Part shown: positions 29,692 to 38,135 of the stretch, in pieces | Layout: each line of letters begins with the position of its first letter | Numbering within the stretch: the first letter of the stretch is position 1 | Source: JAXMAF01 sp046350555 | GTDB taxonomy: Bacteria > Planctomycetota > Phycisphaerae > Phycisphaerales > SM1A02 | Reading direction: 5' to 3' | DNA length: 59,760 nt | NCBI GenBank assembly: GCA_046350555.1 | Contig: JAXMAF010000030.1 | Location: forward strand, 1-59,760 | Notes under the pieces: model-generated | Told to the model about the DNA's origin: nothing | The model's database searches: none | The model's input: only the letters and a program-made list of their open reading frames with translations | Program-made: the position numbers and the translations under genes

Positions 29692-30918
29692 GTGTCCGCG
29701 ACCTTCGTCATCCTGCTTGCCGCGACCGTCGCGGCGCTGGTGCTCTGGCTGGTCGTCCTCGGGCGCGTGGCGCGCAGCGTGGCCCGCATGCCCCACGTGC
29801 GCGACGGTGTCGGCGCCGCGCCGCCCGTCGGGGGCTGGCCCGCCGTTTTCGTGGTGGTGCCGGCGCACAACGAGGAACGCGTGATCGATGCGTGCGCGAA
29901 GGCGCTGCGAGCCCAGGATCATCCGCGGCTCAACGCCATCTTTGTGCTCGATCGATGCAGCGACGCGAGCGCGGAGATCGTGAGGCGGCACGCCGCCGCC
30001 GATCCGCGCGTGATCGTGCTCGAGAACGACGCATGTCCGCCCGGATGGGCGGGCAAGTGCCACGCGGCGTGGATCGGCGCGGAGCACGCCCGGACGCTTG
30101 CCGACGGCTGCGACGCGGCGTCGATCCTCATCTTCACCGACGCCGACACGGCCTTCGATCCGCGGCTCGTGCGCGCGAGCGTCGCCTGCGCCGTCGCCCG
30201 CGACGCCGGGCTCCTCAGCCTTCTTCCCCGCCTCACCACCATCCATCGGTTCGAGCGCATGGTCCAGCCCGTGGCGTCGATGACGCTGATGCGCATGTAT
30301 CCCATCGAGCGGGTCGACCATCCGCGGCGTCCGCGGCCGTTCGCCAACGGCCAGTTCCTGCTCTTCCGGCGCGGCGCCTACGACGCGGTCGGGGGGCACG
30401 CCGCCGTGCGGAACGATCTCCTGGAGGATCTCGCCTTCGGACGCCGGATGGTCGACGCCGGGCGACGCGTCTCGCTGCTCGCCGCGGACGAGCTGCTCGA
30501 GGTCTCGATGTACGACTCGCTCGAGGCGTTCGAGCGTGGCTGGACGCGCATCTTCATCGAGGCGTGCCAACGCCGTCCGAGTCGCCTGCGCAAGAACGCC
30601 GTCCGCGCGCTCGTCACCGGGGTCGCGATCCCGCTGGCCCAGGCTGCGCTCGCGGTCGTGTGCGGCGCGATGCTGGCGCGCGAGCCGTCGTCGATGGTGG
30701 CGTGGCTCGGCGTGGGCGCGCTCGTCGCGTCGCTCGCGGCGCAGGCGGTGGCGCTCGCGTGGATCTATGCGCTGGCCGGCGCTCCGCGGAGCGCAATCCT
30801 CGCCTATCCGCTCGGCTCGATCGTCGTGGCGCGATGCCTCTGGACCGGCGCGACCGACCTGCTGCGGCGCCGGCCGATCCGCTGGGGCGGGCGCGAGTAC
30901 GTGCTCGATCCTCGCTGA
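29692..30918 (+). CDS. Membrane glycosyltransferase, family GT2 (HpnB-like)
   Basis: A 408-residue processive-type glycosyltransferase. An N-terminal membrane helix (FVILLAATVAALVLWLVVLG) is followed by a GT-A domain: VVVPAHNEERVIDACAKALRAQDHP (nucleotide-sugar site), FTDADTAFDP (DxD metal site), ANGQFLLFRRGAYDAVGGH, and LLEDLAFGRRM with RGWTRIF (acceptor/catalytic region). Three C-terminal membrane helices follow (PLAQAALAVVCGAML and others). The layout resembles HpnB-type transferases of hopanoid clusters, but no hopanoid gene is nearby. The start is uncertain: GTG 29692, 10 nt after a TAGACT box, is preferred over GTG 29614. Confidence 0.85.
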   Translation: MSATFVILLAATVAALVLWLVVLGRVARSVARMPHVRDGVGAAPPVGGWPAVFVVVPAHNEERVIDACAKALRAQDHPRLNAIFVLDRCSDASAEIVRRHAAADPRVIVLENDACPPGWAGKCHAAWIGAEHARTLADGCDAASILIFTDADTAFDPRLVRASVACAVARDAGLLSLLPRLTTIHRFERMVQPVASMTLMRMYPIERVDHPRRPRPFANGQFLLFRRGAYDAVGGHAAVRNDLLEDLAFGRRMVDAGRRVSLLAADELLEVSMYDSLEAFERGWTRIFIEACQRRPSRLRKNAVRALVTGVAIPLAQAALAVVCGAMLAREPSSMVAWLGVGALVASLAAQAVALAWIYALAGAPRSAILAYPLGSIVVARCLWTGATDLLRRRPIRWGGREYVLDPR

Positions 30919-31000
30919 TCCACGCTGATCCACCCGTGGGTTCGCGCCGGCCCGATGATCCGACGCCCCGTATCCTCGAACCGTCGTTCGACCCGCCGCC

Positions 31001-31795
31001 ATGTCCAACCTCCGCATCCTGCTCACCAACGACGACGGCATCGAGGCCCCCGGCATCGCCGCGCTGCACGATGCGCTGCATGGTCTCGGCGAGATCGTGC
31101 CGATCGCCCCGCGTTTCGTGCAGTCGGCGAGCGGGCATGGGATCACCTTCACCTCGCCACTCATGGTGAACGAGGTGCGCGTCAACGAGCGGATGCGCGG
31201 CTACGCGGTCGACGGCCGTCCGGCGGATTGCGTGAAGGTCGCCCTCCGGGCGATCTGGCAGGAGAAGTTCGGCGCCGGCGCGCGACCGGACGTGACGATC
31301 AGCGGCATGAACATGGGCGCGAACGTCGGCATCAACGTCATCTACAGCGGAACCGTCGCGGCCGCCGTGGAGTCGGCGTTCCTCGGCGTCCCCGCGATCG
31401 CGGTGAGTCTCCACCTCGGCGACCGCGCGAGGACCAGCTACCGCCGCGCCGCGGAGATCGCCCGCGCGGTGATCGATCGCGTGCTCCTCCATGCCCTCGA
31501 TCCGCATGGCGTCGTGAACATCAACGTGCCGCGCACCGAGAGCGACGATGCGCCGATGCCTCCGGTGCGCGTCGTCTCGATGAACACCGCGGCGGGCATC
31601 GATGCCTACGACCGTCGCGTGAGCCCGAACGGGCAGGTCTACTACTGGCCCTGCGGCAACGGAATGGAATTCGCGCACACGGCGCCGGACACCGACGTCG
31701 AGGCGCTGCGAGAGCGGGCGGTCACGGTGACACCGCTCACCTATGCGATGACCGACGTCGCCCGGATGGAGACGTGGCGCGAGCGGTTGGGTTGA
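31001..31795 (+). CDS. surE: 5'/3'-nucleotidase SurE
   Basis: A 264-residue metal-dependent phosphatase acting on nucleoside monophosphates. It shows the defining motifs ILLTNDDGIEAPGI at the N-terminus (metal Asp-Asp), APRFVQSASGHGIT (active-site Ser), VDGRPADCVKVAL, ISGMNMGANVGINVIYSGTVAAA and VNINVP. Length is normal. A TATCCT element lies 24 nt before the ATG, with no clear ribosome site. It is convergent with the TonB-like gene. Confidence 0.96.
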   Translation: MSNLRILLTNDDGIEAPGIAALHDALHGLGEIVPIAPRFVQSASGHGITFTSPLMVNEVRVNERMRGYAVDGRPADCVKVALRAIWQEKFGAGARPDVTISGMNMGANVGINVIYSGTVAAAVESAFLGVPAIAVSLHLGDRARTSYRRAAEIARAVIDRVLLHALDPHGVVNINVPRTESDDAPMPPVRVVSMNTAAGIDAYDRRVSPNGQVYYWPCGNGMEFAHTAPDTDVEALRERAVTVTPLTYAMTDVARMETWRERLG

Positions 31796-31840
31796 CCCAG
31801 GCCGTCAACAAAGCTGGATCCGCGGGTGGGACTCCCGACA

Positions 31841-33250
31841 CTAGCCTCCGCCCAGCATCAACCGCATCTCGATGCGCATCGTCTCGCCCTCGCGCAGGCG
31901 GGCCAACTGCGAGCCCGACGCGCGCCAGCGGTAGAGCGAATCGACCACGGGACCATCGATCCGGGGGTCGCCGGAGCTTCGCACGATGTTCGCCTTGCGC
32001 GGAACGCCCGTGCGATCGAAGAAGATCTCGACGACGGGATTTCCCGGTGCCGCGGTCAGGCGCGTCAACTCGGGAAAGACCGGCCGACGCGTCTTGATCT
32101 CGAGGCCGCTCGCGGCGAGCGGCTTGCCGCGCTTCCATTGATCGGGCGGCACGTCCACGACCGAGGTCGCATCCGACTCGCGGTCGGCCTGCGCGCCGTC
32201 GGCGTGAGCCCGATTGACCGGCGGCCCGGGCGCGGCCGGAGGCGCCGACGCGCTCGACGGCGTCGCGTTCGGCCCGCTCGCCTCGCTGCCCGCCGTCGAC
32301 GATCCGGGTTGGCCGGAGCGACCCGGCTGATTCGGCTGCGCCGGATCGTCCGGCGCCGCACCGGGTGCGCCATGCGCCGCGCCCTCGCCCGACGCCGTCG
32401 GCGCATGTCCACCGTCGCCTGCGCCTGGCGAGTCGGCTCGCGGCGTGGTGGCGTCCGGTTGCGTCGCCATGGCGCCATCGGCGATCGGCGGTGCGTCGGC
32501 CTCGATCGACCGACCGAAGATCCACATCCCCTTGAAACCATCGACGACAGGCACAATCAGCGGAAGCTCGCCGTTTGCAGGCAGCACCGGCGTCATCGCC
32601 GACGATGCGATCGGATCGGGGGGAAGCGCCGGCGGGGCGACGATCGTCGGGTCGTTCGACGGCTTCTCCGCCGGCGTCGCCTGCGCCGCTTCGTTGCTTG
32701 TCCCCTCGAGCGGCGGCGCGGTGGTGGTGGCGCTCGTCTCGGCGGGCGGTGGCGCCGTGGCGCTCGGTTGCGTCGTCGCCTCGGGGCTGGCCGCCGCAGG
32801 CTCGACCGGGGGCGAAGGTGGCTGGTCCGCGCCATCGGCCGTCGCGCCGCCCGGTTCACCCCCCGGCGCCGCGGCGGCGACCGATGGAGGCATCGGTACC
32901 GGGACCGATTCATCGGTCGGCACCTGACCACCGGCGCCCGCGGAGGGATCGTCGTCGAAGGCGGCCTGCTCGACCTCGCTGTGCTGCGCGATCTGCTCGA
33001 CGAACTCGTCGTACCCGATCCACGTCATGCTCGACGGCGTCTTGGCCTCGATGCCAAGCGTCAGGTCGTCCGGATCTGGGACATGGGCGGCCTTGACGTC
33101 CTCGGGCGCGATGTCGCCGCGAATCACCTCGACATCGCCCTCGCCGGGTCGAGCGTGCGCAAGCAGCGCAAAGCCACCGGCATGCACGGCGAGCGCCAGC
33201 GCGAATGCGAGGGGAATCGGCAGCGAACCGTCGCGAGCCACGTCGAACAA
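31841..33250 (-). CDS. TonB-like energy transducer
   Basis: A 469-residue protein with an N-terminal membrane anchor (IPLAFALALAVHAGGFALLAHA), a long Pro/Ala/Thr/Glu-rich linker of about 300 residues that would span the periplasm, and a C-terminal TonB fold (KTRRPVFPELTRLTAAPGNPVVEIFFDRTGVPRKANIVRSSGDPRIDGPVVDSLYRWRASG). It would pass proton-motive energy to outer-membrane receptors. ExbD is encoded just upstream (36-nt gap); no ExbB is in the window. The start is unclear: TTG at 33250 or GTG at 33241. Confidence 0.85.
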   Translation of the reverse strand: MFDVARDGSLPIPLAFALALAVHAGGFALLAHARPGEGDVEVIRGDIAPEDVKAAHVPDPDDLTLGIEAKTPSSMTWIGYDEFVEQIAQHSEVEQAAFDDDPSAGAGGQVPTDESVPVPMPPSVAAAAPGGEPGGATADGADQPPSPPVEPAAASPEATTQPSATAPPPAETSATTTAPPLEGTSNEAAQATPAEKPSNDPTIVAPPALPPDPIASSAMTPVLPANGELPLIVPVVDGFKGMWIFGRSIEADAPPIADGAMATQPDATTPRADSPGAGDGGHAPTASGEGAAHGAPGAAPDDPAQPNQPGRSGQPGSSTAGSEASGPNATPSSASAPPAAPGPPVNRAHADGAQADRESDATSVVDVPPDQWKRGKPLAASGLEIKTRRPVFPELTRLTAAPGNPVVEIFFDRTGVPRKANIVRSSGDPRIDGPVVDSLYRWRASGSQLARLREGETMRIEMRLMLGGG

Positions 33251-33286
33251 TAGGGGGTTTTCACCGAGCCGGAGGGTCGTTGCGGT

Positions 33287-33778
33287 TCACGGACCGGCGC
33301 CGCTGCCGGGATTGGCCAGCGGGCCGTTGGTCGCGGCGGGCGCGCTCCGATCGGTGCGCGGATGTTCCTTCGGACGGCCCACGAGGTTGATGTCCATGCC
33401 CGCGTCCTTGAGGACGTCCCAGATGTCCTGAAGAAGCGGGGCGCGATCCACCGTCGACTCGCCATCGGCGACCGCCAGATAGAGCACGGTCGCCGGATCG
33501 GCGAGCTTGCGCGCCTGGAGCCGCGGAAGGAGCGTTCCAAGATCGATCGGGTCGCGATCGAGCCAGAGCGACCCGTCAAGGGCGATCGAGACGACCGCGG
33601 CGGGCTGTGGCTTGGCCGGCTCCGCCGCCTTGAACTGCCGGAGCTTCATCGGCAGCAGTTCGGCGCGCACCATCAGGATCATCGCGTAGATGAAGAACGT
33701 CAGCAGCAGGAAGATGACGTCGATCATCGGCGTCATCTCGATGCGGAGTTCGGGAGCGGTGCGCCGGAGACGGAGCAT
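33287..33778 (-). CDS. exbD: ExbD/TolR-type biopolymer transport protein
   Basis: A 163-residue protein with one membrane helix. The helix carries the conserved proton-relay Asp in the motif IEMTPMIDVIFLLLTFFIYAMIL, followed by a periplasmic domain (VVSIALDGSLWLDRDPIDLGTLLPRLQA, then VLKDAGMDINLVGRPKE). It should pair with an ExbB channel and the downstream TonB-like protein. The ATG at 33778 matches the family N-terminus; no ribosome site is visible. Confidence 0.93.
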   Translation of the reverse strand: MLRLRRTAPELRIEMTPMIDVIFLLLTFFIYAMILMVRAELLPMKLRQFKAAEPAKPQPAAVVSIALDGSLWLDRDPIDLGTLLPRLQARKLADPATVLYLAVADGESTVDRAPLLQDIWDVLKDAGMDINLVGRPKEHPRTDRSAPAATNGPLANPGSGAGP

Positions 33779-33812
33779 GCGTTGTGGGGGGGGTGGTTGC
33801 GGGGGGCGGGGT

Positions 33813-33898
33813 GCTGGTTGTTGGTTACTGGTTGCTGGTTACTGGTTATTGGTTACTGGTCTCCGAGATCTGAGATCTGAGATCTGGTCTCTGGGATC
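33813..33898. repeat. Simple repeats: CTGGTTACT-type then AGATCTG-type
   Basis: 33813-33860 is a run of CTGGTT(G/A)(C/T)T units; 33861-33898 is GAGATCTGAGATCTG-like. The first block starts with the same bases (GCTGGTTGTTGGTTACTGG) as the repeat at 48389. Confidence 0.88.
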
Positions 33899-33965
33899 CG
33901 CCGCGCGCCATGGGCGTGGGGGGTCTCGCGCGCATGGTGGTGCGCGTCGGTTCCACGAGCCGGGT

Positions 33966-34304
33966 CTACAGCCCCAACTGCAACGACGTCAGCGATGTGC
34001 TCACGTCGTCGGTGAACTCGAAGAGCTTGTCGAGCCCGGTCACCATCATCACGCCCCAGACCGAGTCGCGAACGCCGCAGACGCGCATGCGGCGGTTCGC
34101 CGACACGACCTTCTTGCGAAGCCGCAGGAGCTGGGCGATGTTCGAGGAGTTGAGGTACGACACGCCGCGCAGGTCGAGGATCACGTCCGGCGGCTGGCCG
34201 TCGGAGTCGTAGCGACGGACCACGGCGGCGAGGTCGTCGGAGAAACCGGGCTCGTCGGCGAGCTCGGCGATCAGGATGTCGTCGGACCAGTCGTTGATGG
34301 GCAT
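33966..34304 (-). CDS. STAS-domain protein (anti-sigma-factor antagonist-like)
   Basis: A 112-residue single-domain STAS protein. The core PPDVILDLRGVSYLNSSNIAQLLRLRKKV has the strand-loop-helix around Ser-Ser that in SpoIIAA-type proteins is phosphorylated by a partner kinase; then RRMRVCGVRDSVWGVMMVTGLDKLFEFTDDV matches the rest of the fold. It probably works in a partner-switching control pathway; no anti-sigma kinase gene is nearby. Confidence 0.88.
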   Translation of the reverse strand: MPINDWSDDILIAELADEPGFSDDLAAVVRRYDSDGQPPDVILDLRGVSYLNSSNIAQLLRLRKKVVSANRRMRVCGVRDSVWGVMMVTGLDKLFEFTDDVSTSLTSLQLGL

Positions 34305-34636
34305 GGGAAGTTCGCTGGAAACCGAAATGAGAACCGCTCCGACGCCCGATGTCCACTGGCCGCCGGCCGAACTGGGCGAACTCGGGCGAACTCGGGCGAA
34401 CTCGGGCGAACTGCCGCCGCATCGCGTCCGCCCAGCCCGCCGGGCTTCGCCCAGCCCGCCGGGCTTCGCCCGGCGCGGCGTACGAAAGCGAGTGTCGGCC
34501 CAGCGGGCCGAACGGAGCGCTCAAGCAAGTCCCACGCGCCCGTCGCACGGCACACGCGCCCTCCCCAGCCCGCGCCGGGCTCCGCCCGGCGGGGCGTACC
34601 AACGCGAGTGCCGGCCCGGAGGGCCGAACGGAGCGC
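34305..34636. other. Intergenic region with repeats between the STAS and gyrA genes
   Basis: A 330-base gap without a supported gene. It holds a 10-bp tandem repeat (CGAACTCGGG units, about 34377-34411) and two structured repeats listed separately. ORFs crossing it are repeats read in frame. Confidence 0.6.
34450..34524. repeat. Double-hairpin intergenic repeat, copy 1
   Basis: On the minus strand it reads TTGAGCGCTCCGTTCGG, then hairpin CGGCCC-GCT-GGGCCG, a CACTCGC spacer, and hairpin GCCGGGC-GAA-GCCCGGC. The outer hairpin is duplicated just beyond it (about 34429-34450). Nearly identical in layout to copy 2. Confidence 0.82.
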
Positions 34637-34640
34637 TCAA
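34564..34640. repeat. Double-hairpin intergenic repeat, copy 2, overlapping the gyrA stop
   Basis: On the minus strand it starts at the gyrA stop codon and reads TTGAGCGCTCCGTTCGG, hairpin CGGCCC-TCC-GGGCCG, a CACTCGC spacer and hairpin GCCGGGC-GGA-GCCCGGC. Stems are the same as in copy 1 and the loops differ. It probably also acts as the 3' end structure of gyrA mRNA. Confidence 0.82.
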
Positions 34641-37378
34641 ACCAGACTCGACTGCCCCTCGGTCTCCGGCAGCGTCGCCACGCCGATCAGTCGGTCGCCT
34701 TCCTTGAGGTCGACCAGCTTCACGCCCTGCGTGTTCCGCCCGATCCGCGAGACGCTTCCGGCGGCGATGCGCACCAGCATGCCCTGCACGCTCACGAGCA
34801 CGAGGGAATCGGACTCGACCACGGCTCGGACCGCGACGACCTTGCCGTTGCGATCGGTCGTGCGGATGTCGATGCGGCCCTTGCCTCCGCGGCTCTGAAG
34901 CCGCGTCGAGCCATCCTCGACCTGCACGAGGTATTCGCCGAGCGAGGTGCGCTTGCCGAAGCCGTTCTCGGTCACGGTGAGCAGGTCCGGCTCGCCCGCG
35001 CTGGGAACCGCGGCGCAGCGCACGAGTCCCACCACCTCGTCCTCGTCGCGGAGCTCGATGCCCCAGACGCCGGCGGCATTGCGCCCCATCACGCGGACGT
35101 CGTTCTCGTCGAAGCGGATGGCCATGCCTGTGGCCGTCGCCAGCACGACGTGATCGCCGCCGCTCGTCCGCACGACGTCGATCAGGCGATCGCCGTCGTT
35201 GAGGCTCACCGCGATGATCCCGCTGCGATGGACGTTGCGGTAGTCCTTCAACGAAGATCGCTTCACCCGCCCCTTGGCCGTGGCGAAGAAGAGGTAGTCC
35301 TCGCTGCGCTCGAAGTCGGGCACGGTGAGGAACGCGCAGATCGACTCGTCGGGCCTCAGCTCGAGCAGGTTCACGATCGCGCGGCCGCCCGACGTGCGGC
35401 TCATCTCCGGGATCTGCCAGACCTTCATGCGGAAGATGCGCCCCGTGTCGGTGAAGCAGAGCAGGTCGTCGTGCGTGCTGGCGACGAGCACGTGATCGAT
35501 GTAGTCCTCCTCGCGCGTCTCGCCGGCGCGGATGCCGCGCCCGCCGCGGCCCTGCTGGCGATACGTCTCCGCGGGAAGCCGCTTCACGTAGCCGCGGTGC
35601 GAGACGGTGATCACCACCGTGTGCTCGGGCACCAGGTCGCCCAGCTCGAAGTCGTCCGCGTCGGAGTCGGCGATCTCCGTCTTGCGTTCGTCGCCGAATC
35701 GTTCCGCGAGCTCCAGCTCGTCCTCGCGGACGATGTCCAGGACCAGTCGGCGGTCGGCGAGGATGCGCTCGTATCCGTCGATCTCCTCGACGAGCTTGGC
35801 GTACTCGGCGGCCAGCTTCTCGATCTCGAGTCCGGTGAGCTGGATGAGCCGCAGCGCGCCGATCGCCTCCGCCTGCACGCGCGTCAGCCGGACCCCCTCG
35901 CCGCTCGCGCCCTGGGCGATCGTCTGCGACCGCTCGACGAGCCGGCGGGGAACGAAGCGGGCGTAGGGATGATCGTTGGCGATGCGGAAGCCGCGCACCT
36001 GGAGCCGTTCGATCGCCTGTTCGCGGGTCCGGCTTCCGCGGATGATCGCGATGACCTCGTCGATGTCGCAGACGGCGAGGATGAGCCCCTCCAGCCGATG
36101 GGCCGCCTGCTTCGCCTGCCGGAGCAGGAACTCGGTCCGGCGCGTCACCACCTCGACACGATGGTCGATGTGGCACTGGACGAGCTGCTTCAGCGTCAGC
36201 GTGCGCGGCTGCCGGTTCACCAGGGCGATGTTCGCGACGGAGTAGGTCGTCTGGAGCTTGGTGTACTCGTAGAGCTGCTTCTCGACGACGCCGGGATCGG
36301 CCCCCTTCTTGAGCACGACGAGGATGCGCGTGCGCGCCCCGCGGCCGGAGTGGTTGTGGACCTCGGCGATGTCGGGGATCCGGTCGTTCTTCCGGGCCTC
36401 GACGATCTCCTCCATGAGCTGGGCCTGCGAGACCTGGTAGGGGATCTCGTGGATCACGATCGTCTCGCGACCGTTGTACTTCTCCAGCTTGATGCGGCCG
36501 CGCACGACGATCCGGCCTCGTCCCGTCGCGTACGCCTCGGCGATGCCGCGACGGCCCATGATGATGCCGCCGGTCGGGAAGTCCGGTCCCGGGACGATCG
36601 CCAGCAGCTTCTCGATTCCCACCTCCGGATCGTCGATCACCGCGACGACGGCCGCGCAGATCTCCCGCACGTTGTGCGGCGGCATCGAGCTGGTCATGCC
36701 GACCGCGATGCCGCTGCTGCCGTTCACCAGCAGGTTGGGCAGCCGCGCCGGCAGCACCGTCGGCTCCATCAGCCGGTCGTCGTAGTTGGGCTTGAAGTCG
36801 ACGGTCTCGAACTTGAGGTCGTCGAGCATCGTCACGGCGGCCGCGGTCATGCGCGCCTCCGTGTAGCGCATCGCGGCGGGTGGGTCGCCCTCGATCGATC
36901 CGAAGTTGCCCTGCTTGTCGATGAGCAGGTAGCGCGTCTTCCAGTCCTGCCCGAGGTTCACCAGCGTCGGATAGATGACCGACTCGCCGTGCGGGTGGTA
37001 GTTGCCCGAGGTGTCGCCGCAGATCTTGGCGCACTTGATGTGCTTGCGCCCCGGCGCGAGGTTCAGGTCGTTCATCGCGACGAGGATCCGGCGCTGCGAC
37101 GGCTTGAGCCCGTCGCGCACGTCCGGCAGCGCGCGGTCCATGATCGTGGACATCGCGTACGTCAGGTAGCTGTCGTGCAGCTCGCGCTCGATGTCCTGCT
37201 CGACGACATGGCCGAATCCACCGTCGACCGTCTCGCGGGCGGGCCCTGCGCTCGGCGCGCCGTCGGTCGATGCGGGATTGGGTGCGTCGCCGCGCGATGC
37301 CGCACCGTCGCCCGCGGGAACGCTCGCTCCCGGCGTCGCGTCGCCGTCCTCGGCTGGGTGGTTGGGATTCTCGGCCAT
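34637..37378 (-). CDS. gyrA: DNA gyrase subunit A
   Basis: A 913-residue type II topoisomerase subunit that cuts and rejoins DNA to introduce negative supercoils with GyrB. An acidic, disordered extension of about 55 residues precedes the normal start (VVEQDIERELHDSYLTYAMSTIMDRALPDVRDGLKPSQRRIL). The catalytic tyrosine is in AAMRYTEARMT (Tyr172, equal to E. coli Tyr122). The quinolone region reads GDTSGNYHPHGESVIYPTLV: Ser133 (E. coli Ser83) is kept, but Pro137 stands where E. coli has Asp87. The C-terminal beta-pinwheel has the GyrA box YRQQGRGGRGI, so this is gyrase and not ParC. No gyrB is in the window. Confidence 0.97.
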   Translation of the reverse strand: MAENPNHPAEDGDATPGASVPAGDGAASRGDAPNPASTDGAPSAGPARETVDGGFGHVVEQDIERELHDSYLTYAMSTIMDRALPDVRDGLKPSQRRILVAMNDLNLAPGRKHIKCAKICGDTSGNYHPHGESVIYPTLVNLGQDWKTRYLLIDKQGNFGSIEGDPPAAMRYTEARMTAAAVTMLDDLKFETVDFKPNYDDRLMEPTVLPARLPNLLVNGSSGIAVGMTSSMPPHNVREICAAVVAVIDDPEVGIEKLLAIVPGPDFPTGGIIMGRRGIAEAYATGRGRIVVRGRIKLEKYNGRETIVIHEIPYQVSQAQLMEEIVEARKNDRIPDIAEVHNHSGRGARTRILVVLKKGADPGVVEKQLYEYTKLQTTYSVANIALVNRQPRTLTLKQLVQCHIDHRVEVVTRRTEFLLRQAKQAAHRLEGLILAVCDIDEVIAIIRGSRTREQAIERLQVRGFRIANDHPYARFVPRRLVERSQTIAQGASGEGVRLTRVQAEAIGALRLIQLTGLEIEKLAAEYAKLVEEIDGYERILADRRLVLDIVREDELELAERFGDERKTEIADSDADDFELGDLVPEHTVVITVSHRGYVKRLPAETYRQQGRGGRGIRAGETREEDYIDHVLVASTHDDLLCFTDTGRIFRMKVWQIPEMSRTSGGRAIVNLLELRPDESICAFLTVPDFERSEDYLFFATAKGRVKRSSLKDYRNVHRSGIIAVSLNDGDRLIDVVRTSGGDHVVLATATGMAIRFDENDVRVMGRNAAGVWGIELRDEDEVVGLVRCAAVPSAGEPDLLTVTENGFGKRTSLGEYLVQVEDGSTRLQSRGGKGRIDIRTTDRNGKVVAVRAVVESDSLVLVSVQGMLVRIAAGSVSRIGRNTQGVKLVDLKEGDRLIGVATLPETEGQSSLV

Positions 37379-37448
37379 GGGGATCGGGACCGCGCCGCGC
37401 GATGCGCCTTGCGCTCATCTCCGGCGTGCGGCAAGAACGACGATTCTA

Positions 37449-38135
37449 TCAGTTGCCGCCGCTTCCCGGGGCCTCTTGGCGAGCTTTGGGAGAATTCGCA
37501 AGTACTTGTCGCAAAGCATCTTGCGATGCTTCCGGCAACGGCTCTCCGCCCGGGTCGGCGCTGCGCACAAGGAGCGCGAGGAACTCCCGGTTTCCGGCCC
37601 CCTTGCGCGACGACTTCGCGCCCACGAGCGGCGACTCGACGATCCCCGCGACGCGCACGCCGAGCGCGGGAAACTCCTCAACGACGCGCGCCAGCACGGC
37701 ATTGGAGTCATCCGCCGAGAGGCCTCCACGATGCGGCGAGCCCCCGCGCGACGACGCTTCGTAGTGGGGCTTCACCAGCGAGACGATGCGTCCGCCGGCG
37801 CGCAGCCAGCGCAGCGCCGCCGGCACGGCGAGCCGCTGCGGCGTCCAGCCGAGATCGACGACGACCAGGTCCACGCCGCCCTCCGGCGGGGGCGCATGCA
37901 GCGCATTGGTGCGCTCCATGACCACGACGCGGGGGTCGTTGCGCAGCGTCCACGCAAGCGCGCCGTAGCCCGTGTCCACCGCGTGGACGCGCGCCGCGCC
38001 GCGCCGCAGCAGGCAGTCGGTGAAGCCTCCCGCGTTGCATCCGAAGTCGGCGCACGCCAGCCCATGCACGTCCAGGCCAAAGGCCCGCAGCGCGTGGTCG
38101 AGCTTCCCGCCGGCCCGCGAGACAAAGGGATTCAT
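37449..38135 (-). CDS. TlyA/FtsJ-like SAM-dependent RNA methyltransferase
   Basis: A 228-residue Rossmann methyltransferase related to TlyA-type 2'-O-methylases of rRNA. It opens with FVSRAGGKLDHALRAFGLDVHG and ADFGCNAGGFTDCLLRRGAARVHAVDTGYG (SAM-binding motif, TlyA variant), then RNDPRVVVMERTNAL and DLVVVDLGWTPQRL (catalytic-region Asp), IVSLVKPHYEA (Lys) and VRVAGIVESPLVG. The N-terminal S4 RNA-binding domain of TlyA is absent, so RNA recognition must differ. The ATG at 38135 overlaps the lpxI stop (ATGA). Confidence 0.82.
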   Translation of the reverse strand: MNPFVSRAGGKLDHALRAFGLDVHGLACADFGCNAGGFTDCLLRRGAARVHAVDTGYGALAWTLRNDPRVVVMERTNALHAPPPEGGVDLVVVDLGWTPQRLAVPAALRWLRAGGRIVSLVKPHYEASSRGGSPHRGGLSADDSNAVLARVVEEFPALGVRVAGIVESPLVGAKSSRKGAGNREFLALLVRSADPGGEPLPEASQDALRQVLANSPKARQEAPGSGGN

